A stretch of DNA of 10,734 bases from Caldisericota bacterium (GTDB lineage: Bacteria; Caldisericota; Caldisericia; Cryosericales; Cryosericaceae): assembly GCA_026390245.1 (NCBI GenBank), contig JAPLGI010000131.1:1-10734 (forward strand). The letters run 5' to 3'. Below, piece by piece: positions 6,386 to 10,734 of this stretch. Under the pieces are notes generated by a model, which had not been told where the DNA came from, ran no database searches, and saw only the letters and a list, made by a program, of their open reading frames with translations. Both the position numbers and the translations under genes were made by a program. Within the stretch, counting starts at the first letter, position 1. Every line of letters starts with the position of its first letter.

Positions 6386-6401
6386 AGCAGGCCTCCTCCT
6401 G

Positions 6402-7523
6402 TCAGAGAGATTTCATGAGTTCAGCGATCTTGGCCGCTGCTTTCAACCCATGTCCAGTGAATGCCGTGACAATTGTCTCGCCCGGCGCTGCAGTGCGAGC
6501 ACATCTGCGCGCGCCGGCGATCACCGCAGCGGACGTCGGCTCGATGAACCAGCCACCGAGACAGCAATCCCGGAGACTGGCGATGATTTCCTGCTCAGAC
6601 ACGGTCACGAACGATCCGCCGGAGGCACGCACCGCCGCCAGGACCTGCGAGCCGCGCGCCGGAGCCGCGATGGCAATACCCTCGGCAACAGTAGCATTCG
6701 TATGGACCGCGACGGGTTCATCCAGTCCTGCGGCAAACGCCGCCGCAAGAGGAGCGCATGCCGCAGCCTGCACCGCGACGATGCGTGGCACATGGTTCAC
6801 GATTCCCGACCGTGCGAGTTCAACGAACCCCATGTATGCGCCCAGAAGCAACGTGCCGTTGCCTGTGGGAAGAACCAGTGTATCGGGGGCTGTCCAGCCG
6901 AGCTGTTCCGCGACCTCATACGCAAACGTCTTGGTCCCCTGCAGAAACCACGGACTGTATACGTGGCTGGCATATACGCAGGTCGCGGCAGCTTCGAGCG
7001 CCGCACGCGCCGTATCTTCGCGTGTTCCGGGGACCCGGTGGAGGGCCGCCCCATACGCCTCGATCTGCGCTGTCTTGGCGGGGGATGTGTCCTCGGGTAC
7101 GTAGATGTCGCAGGCAATGCCGGCGCGGGCGGCATACGCGGCTACGGCGCATCCTGCGTTTCCTGACGAGTCCTCGACGACGTGCTTCACGCCGAGTTCG
7201 TGCAGACGCGTCATGAGCACTGCCGCACCCCGGTCCTTGTATGAACCGGTAGGGAAGAGCTGTTCCTGCTTGACGAGAAGCTGTCGGCCGTCCAGCGTCA
7301 CAGGGAGCAGGGGTGTCCAGCCCTCGCCCATCGTCACAACGTCATTCCCGACAGGCAATGCCTCACGGTAGCGCCATAGATCGTGTGATCGACCATCCGC
7401 CATGTTGGGTTTGAAGGAGGGCTCGAACCGCAGGTCCAACATGCCTCCGCAGTCACAGCGAAGGCGCCTTCCATCGTCATCGTAGTCCCGGCCGCACCTG
7501 GCACAGTGCAGGGGATACTTCAT
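6402..7523 (-). CDS. Threonine-synthase-like PLP-dependent enzyme with zinc ribbon
   Basis: A 373-residue fold-type II (tryptophan synthase beta-like) PLP enzyme. A zinc-ribbon-like N-terminus has C7-x2-C10 and C23-x-C25. GEGWTPL (67-73) follows, then PTGSYKDRGA (91-100) with the PLP lysine K96, the phosphate/substrate loop SSGNAGCAVAAY (119-130), LPTGNGTLLLG (219-229), and a closing FTGHGLK (355-361). This is the layout of ThrC-like enzymes that release threonine from O-phosphohomoserine, but no hom or thrB gene is near and related enzymes do other eliminations or replacements, so I give no symbol. The ATG overlaps the stop of the upstream gene as ATGA and has GGAGG (7528-7532). The longer reading frame (to 7709) runs through the upstream gene and lacks family sequence. 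It is the second gene of the three-gene operon. Confidence 0.85.
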   Translation of the reverse strand: MKYPLHCARCGRDYDDDGRRLRCDCGGMLDLRFEPSFKPNMADGRSHDLWRYREALPVGNDVVTMGEGWTPLLPVTLDGRQLLVKQEQLFPTGSYKDRGAAVLMTRLHELGVKHVVEDSSGNAGCAVAAYAARAGIACDIYVPEDTSPAKTAQIEAYGAALHRVPGTREDTARAALEAAATCVYASHVYSPWFLQGTKTFAYEVAEQLGWTAPDTLVLPTGNGTLLLGAYMGFVELARSGIVNHVPRIVAVQAAACAPLAAAFAAGLDEPVAVHTNATVAEGIAIAAPARGSQVLAAVRASGGSFVTVSEQEIIASLRDCCLGGWFIEPTSAAVIAGARRCARTAAPGETIVTAFTGHGLKAAAKIAELMKSL

Positions 7524-8239
7524 CGTTCCTCCGGCAGCACGTCGAAATCCATCTTCGCGTCGGCCACAAGGACATCCGCCATAGCTGTGCCAAGTCGTGA
7601 GGCGAAGGTCTCCAGCGCCGCACGTGAGGCGGCGGTGCCGGCAGAACCCAGTTCCCGCCGCAGTACTGCGCTCATCGTGGCACAGAGATGCGCAGTGTGG
7701 TAGCTCCATGGGAGCATCCGCTTCTCCTGAGCCCGCTGTGTCTCTTCGTGGACCAGCGTTCCCTCAAACGCACCACGGTACACGATCCGACACATCCGGC
7801 TGCCGTTGGTCCTGGTCCCCTTCACATCGACGCTCAGTTCGACGTTGAATCCGCGCACAAGAGCCTCGTCGATCTCCTGGCAGTAGTACTTCCCGTAGTC
7901 AGTGAGTCCTTCCTGCTGCCACGTGGTGGCCCAGCAACAGCGATGCACCTCAACGCGGAGGTCTCCTCGCCAGGGGACGCCGGTCTGCCGCAGCTCACCT
8001 GCGGGAACCTGCCACTCGCGATAGGAGAGGAAGGTTGCCATGGAAAGAGGCTGTCCGTCCTGCCGTGCCCTGAGCGCCATGCGACGGCCGCGCTGTTCGC
8101 CATACAGTCGAACGGCTGCGCGCAGGACCGGGACAGCGATTTCCTCGCCCACATGCGCGATCGTCTCCCGGGCGATCCATGCGAACAGCAACGCATGATG
8201 CTGGGCAGTGAAAGCTTCTCTGGTCTTCGCGTCCTGCAC
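7520..8239 (-). CDS. L-2-amino-thiazoline-4-carboxylate hydrolase (ATC hydrolase) family protein
   Basis: A 239-residue soluble protein that resembles the ATC_hydrolase family (PF14196). Founding members open the ring of L-2-aminothiazoline-4-carboxylate to N-carbamoyl-cysteine; most relatives are untested. Family-like features, numbered from ATG 8251, are an N-terminal helix with HHALLFAWIARE (18-29), the LYGEQRGRRMALRA stretch (49-62), W107 and W111, the TDYGKYYCQEIDEALVRGFN block (117-136) and CRIVYRG (154-160). No signal peptide or membrane segment is seen. I chose GTG 8239 because GGAGG lies 5 nt before it; ATG 8251 would add four residues but has no properly spaced site. The gene heads the operon and its stop overlaps the start of the PLP enzyme gene by 4 bp. 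The family call rests on recalled sequence pattern only. Confidence 0.7.
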   Translation of the reverse strand: MQDAKTREAFTAQHHALLFAWIARETIAHVGEEIAVPVLRAAVRLYGEQRGRRMALRARQDGQPLSMATFLSYREWQVPAGELRQTGVPWRGDLRVEVHRCCWATTWQQEGLTDYGKYYCQEIDEALVRGFNVELSVDVKGTRTNGSRMCRIVYRGAFEGTLVHEETQRAQEKRMLPWSYHTAHLCATMSAVLRRELGSAGTAASRAALETFASRLGTAMADVLVADAKMDFDVLPEER

Positions 8240-8244
8240 ACGTA

Positions 8245-8249
8245 CCTCC
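8245..8249 (-). promoter_or_regulatory. Ribosome binding site deciding the ATC-hydrolase start
   Basis: GGAGG on the minus strand, 5 nt before GTG 8239. It overlaps the first codons of the longer alternative starting at ATG 8251. Confidence 0.5.
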
Positions 8250-8276
8250 ATTCCTGGAAATTGAGCTGCTCATGTA

Positions 8277-8296
8277 GAGTGTATCGGGAGACACTC
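8277..8296. promoter_or_regulatory. Dyad overlapping the operon promoter, candidate operator
   Basis: GAGTGT (8277-8282), 8-nt spacer, ACACTC (8291-8296): perfect 6-bp arms. One arm covers the -10 box and the other lies in the spacer of the minus-strand promoter, so a bound protein would block RNA polymerase. No regulator gene lies beside it. Confidence 0.45.
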
Positions 8297-8305
8297 GACA
8301 GACAA
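8278..8305 (-). promoter_or_regulatory. Candidate promoter of the ATC-hydrolase/PLP-enzyme/FAH operon
   Basis: Read on the minus strand: TTGTCT, 16-nt spacer, TACACT; four of six bases match in each box. The -10 is about 38 bp from GTG 8239, leaving a leader of about 30 nt. Confidence 0.45.
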
Positions 8306-8354
8306 CAGGGACACATGCGGCAGGACCAGCGCATGCGTGCTTCCGTGCCACTTC

Positions 8355-8363
8355 TGCTATCAT
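8355..8363 (+). promoter_or_regulatory. Extended -10 promoter giving a probably leaderless PAP2 mRNA
   Basis: TGC-TATCAT is an extended -10 element (TGn plus five of six consensus bases). The ATG at 8370 begins 6 nt after it, where transcription would normally start. No Shine-Dalgarno sequence precedes this ATG, and no convincing -35 is seen. Confidence 0.5.
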
Positions 8364-8369
8364 GTTTGC

Positions 8370-9104
8370 ATGAGAAGACAGGCTTCATTCATCGTGAGTC
8401 GGGCTCGCCTCTGGCTAGAGAACCCATGGCCGTTTGCGGCGCTTGTCGGCGCGGCGCTGCTCTATGTGGCCGCCCTCGCTTCGGGGCTTGCGGAGGACGT
8501 GCTCGACAACGAGAGCATCGTGCTGGCCGACGGATGGCTTGTGCACTGGCTGGCCGCGCACCGCACGGCGGTCGGCATCGGTTTCTTCGACGCCGTTTCT
8601 TCTCTGGGCAACTGGCAAGTTGTCCTCATCGTGCTGATCGGCACCACCATCTTCCTGTGGAACCAAAGACGGCGTGCAGCCCTTGCGCTGATGCTCTCAT
8701 GCGCTGGGTCAGAACTGGTCGTCTTCTTTGGCAAAGCCGGCTTCGGACGACCGCGTCCCCCAGCCATCCTTGCTGTCGTGACAGAGCTTGATGCCAGCTT
8801 CCCTTCGGGCCATGCGAACATCTCGGTAGCTCTCTATGCGCTGGGTTTCTACCTGCTGTTCCGCGCTACACGCTCGCCACGTCTCAGAGCACTCTGGCTG
8901 GTCCTTGCCGCCCTCTTCCCTCTGCTGATAGGCTTCAGCCGCCTGTACATCGGCGCACACTACTTATCGGACGTCCTCGCGGGGTGGAGCGTTGGGCTGT
9001 GGTGGTCTATCCTTGCCCTGGGTGCCTTCGGTTTCGTCCGCAGACGCCGTGCTACCCAGAGTCAGACAGCAGACTTGAGATCACGCCCGAATATCGCGAA
9101 GTAG
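8370..9104 (+). CDS. Classical PAP2-family membrane phosphatase
   Basis: A 244-residue integral membrane protein with about six transmembrane helices (around 20-40, 83-98, 104-121, 150-165, 174-190, 203-224). The full PAP2 signature is present: K122-x4-GRPRP (126-130), FPSGH (144-148) with catalytic-type H148, and SRLYIGAHYLSD (190-201) with nucleophile-type H197 and D201. Such enzymes remove phosphate from phosphatidate, undecaprenyl pyrophosphate or related lipids at the outer face of the membrane; which lipid cannot be told. Start choice: ATG 8370 lies right after an extended -10 box, suggesting a leaderless transcript; an in-frame GTG 8337 lies upstream of that box and is unlikely. The last 43 bp overlap the end of the convergent MFS gene. 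The tail after 225 is basic and probably cytoplasmic. Confidence 0.88.
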   Translation: MRRQASFIVSRARLWLENPWPFAALVGAALLYVAALASGLAEDVLDNESIVLADGWLVHWLAAHRTAVGIGFFDAVSSLGNWQVVLIVLIGTTIFLWNQRRRAALALMLSCAGSELVVFFGKAGFGRPRPPAILAVVTELDASFPSGHANISVALYALGFYLLFRATRSPRLRALWLVLAALFPLLIGFSRLYIGAHYLSDVLAGWSVGLWWSILALGAFGFVRRRRATQSQTADLRSRPNIAK

Positions 9105-10303
9105 ATCGTGCCGGCGGCCCCGAAGGCCGCGGCGGTGAAGAAGTTCACGCCCGGTCCCCTGTTCCACAGCCACGCTGCGCCAAACGCTGCGACCGAGACG
9201 ATGACGTCGCGCAAGAGGTAGTATGTCCCGAATGTCGACGCCTTGGCGTTCTCGGGAGCAAGGTCCATGATCAGTGCCTTGCGCGTCGGCTCACCGTACT
9301 CCTTCAGCCCGCGCAGGACAAAGGCACCGCACAGGGCAGGGAATGACCGGCTGAAGTACAGGACGATCGGGAACGCCGTGAAGAAAACAAACGTCGTCAG
9401 CACGAATGGCTTCTTGCTGTTGCGATCCGCAAGGATTGCGATGGGGATGTAGACAAGCATTGCGGTCACCATCTCGATGGTGGTCAGGATGCCAAATTGC
9501 AGAGGCGTAATGCCATTCCGGTCCACGGCCCAGAGGACGACGAACGCATAGGGGATCTGCTCGGCGAACCGGATGAGGGTATCCGAAATGAGCAGATTGC
9601 GCAGGTCAGGGGTGATGTAATGAATCGCGTCCTTCAGTTGGACCGCACGGTCCTTCTGCCCTGCATCCGGGTCCTCCTTGATGAAGAAGATCTCCAGCAC
9701 GATGGCCACCGCGCCCAGCAACAGAGCTATCGCAAACGAGATCCTGACACCGTTGACACGCCCGAATACCCCGATGAGGGCACCACCGACGAGGGGGCCG
9801 AGGGCCATGGGGATGCGTCGCGTCAGTGAGTGTAGAGTGACACCCATCGTGCGCTTGTCCTTGGGAACAGCCTTGCTCACCAGGGACATGATGGCCGGCA
9901 GCGAGATTGCCGTCCAGGAAATAAAGAAGACAGCACCTACAAGAACAGCCCACCATGTGGGGATGAGAATCACGATCAGGTATCCTGCCATCGCAACGAG
10001 GTTGAACACGATGAGCGCCTTCTTGTAGCCTAGCAGGTCGCTGAGATATCCGCCGGGGAAGCTGTACAGAGCGGAGAGCAGATTGTCCATGCCGTTGAGG
10101 GAGCCAACCGCCCATGTCGTGCCGCCCACGGCCATGAGGTACAGCGGCAGGAACCGCTCGGCCATCTTCTCGCCCATGCCTACCAGAACGACCATGGCAA
10201 GCAGGGCGATCATGCTGGAGTTCAGCGCGAAGAAACTGCGGACTGCACTGCCAATGCCACGGCGCGGCATGTTGTCCCGACTCATGTTGTGGTCCGGGTC
10301 CAT
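9062..10303 (-). CDS. Major facilitator superfamily transporter
   Basis: A 413-residue inner-membrane transporter with about twelve hydrophobic segments in two halves around a hydrophilic middle (210-235). Motif A appears as GGYLSDLLGYKK (84-95), and its second-half counterpart is ILADRNSKKP (290-299). E45 and R50 lie in the first helix/loop region (GMGEKMAERFLPLYL). The type looks like a drug or metabolite exporter, but the substrate is not readable. The ATG at 10303 has only weak ribosome-site sequence (GAGCGG, too far); in-frame ATG codons at 10285 and 10270 are possible starts. It lies 31 bp after the enolase stop on the same strand, so it is probably co-transcribed with eno. Its 3' end overlaps the convergent PAP2 gene by 43 bp. 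Confidence 0.88.
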   Translation of the reverse strand: MDPDHNMSRDNMPRRGIGSAVRSFFALNSSMIALLAMVVLVGMGEKMAERFLPLYLMAVGGTTWAVGSLNGMDNLLSALYSFPGGYLSDLLGYKKALIVFNLVAMAGYLIVILIPTWWAVLVGAVFFISWTAISLPAIMSLVSKAVPKDKRTMGVTLHSLTRRIPMALGPLVGGALIGVFGRVNGVRISFAIALLLGAVAIVLEIFFIKEDPDAGQKDRAVQLKDAIHYITPDLRNLLISDTLIRFAEQIPYAFVVLWAVDRNGITPLQFGILTTIEMVTAMLVYIPIAILADRNSKKPFVLTTFVFFTAFPIVLYFSRSFPALCGAFVLRGLKEYGEPTRKALIMDLAPENAKASTFGTYYLLRDVIVSVAAFGAAWLWNRGPGVNFFTAAAFGAAGTIYFAIFGRDLKSAV

Positions 10304-10334
10304 ACCGCGCCGCTCACGTACTCTTGTCTACTAC

Positions 10335-10734
<400 letters not shown>

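Noticed and set aside
6372..7166. Open frame opposite the PLP-enzyme gene
   Set aside because: Arginine- and glycine-rich shadow of a well-supported gene; no family features.
7524..7709. N-terminal extension of the PLP enzyme
   Set aside because: It lies wholly inside the upstream gene; the cysteine-containing ThrC-type N-terminus begins at ATG 7523, which has its own GGAGG.
7688..8791. Open frame of 367 codons on the plus strand across the ATC-hydrolase gene and into PAP2
   Set aside because: It crosses a divergent promoter region and two recognisable genes in other frames; composition is that of a high-G+C shadow frame.

Overview
The window is bacterial chromosomal DNA of fairly high G+C (about 58-60% by eye). 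Shine-Dalgarno sequences precede most genes, gene packing is tight, and base composition is even, with no insertion sequences, tRNA/rRNA genes, CRISPR arrays or phage genes visible. A complete NfnA/NfnB pair (electron-bifurcating ferredoxin:NADP+ oxidoreductase) suggests an anaerobic or fermentative lifestyle. I cannot place the organism; a deep-branching anaerobe (Thermotogota, Caldisericota or Bacillota type) would fit, but this is a guess.

Layout. 1-399 (-): start of an OpuBB/OpuCB-type osmolyte ABC permease running off the left edge, with a good promoter and an adjacent dyad. 400-625: divergent regulatory region. 626-2907 (+): nfnA and nfnB, overlapping. 2908-3049: hairpin, candidate promoter and dyad. 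3050-3691 (+): PAP2_3-like membrane phosphatase/phosphotransferase. 3802-5500 (+): SAM methyltransferase, CBS-CBS-ACT protein and a small membrane protein, spaced 16-18 bp. 5504-8239 (-): three-gene operon read in the order ATC-hydrolase-family protein, threonine-synthase-like PLP enzyme, FAH-family protein. 8240-8369: divergent promoter region. 8370-9104 (+): classical PAP2 phosphatase, apparently leaderless. 9062-10303 (-): MFS transporter whose 3' end overlaps the PAP2 gene. 10335-10734 (-): C-terminal part of enolase, running off the right edge.

How the genes work together. NfnAB balances NADH, NADPH and ferredoxin. The methyltransferase, CBS-ACT and small membrane protein genes look co-transcribed, but no shared pathway is evident. 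The most interesting unit is the three-gene minus-strand operon. It joins a family known for opening the thiazoline ring of 2-aminothiazoline-4-carboxylate, a PLP enzyme able in principle to do beta/gamma chemistry on amino acids, and a metal-dependent C-C hydrolase/decarboxylase-type enzyme. Its control region has a dyad overlapping the -10 box. It could be a small catabolic or salvage route for a sulfur-containing or cyclic amino acid, but that is inference.
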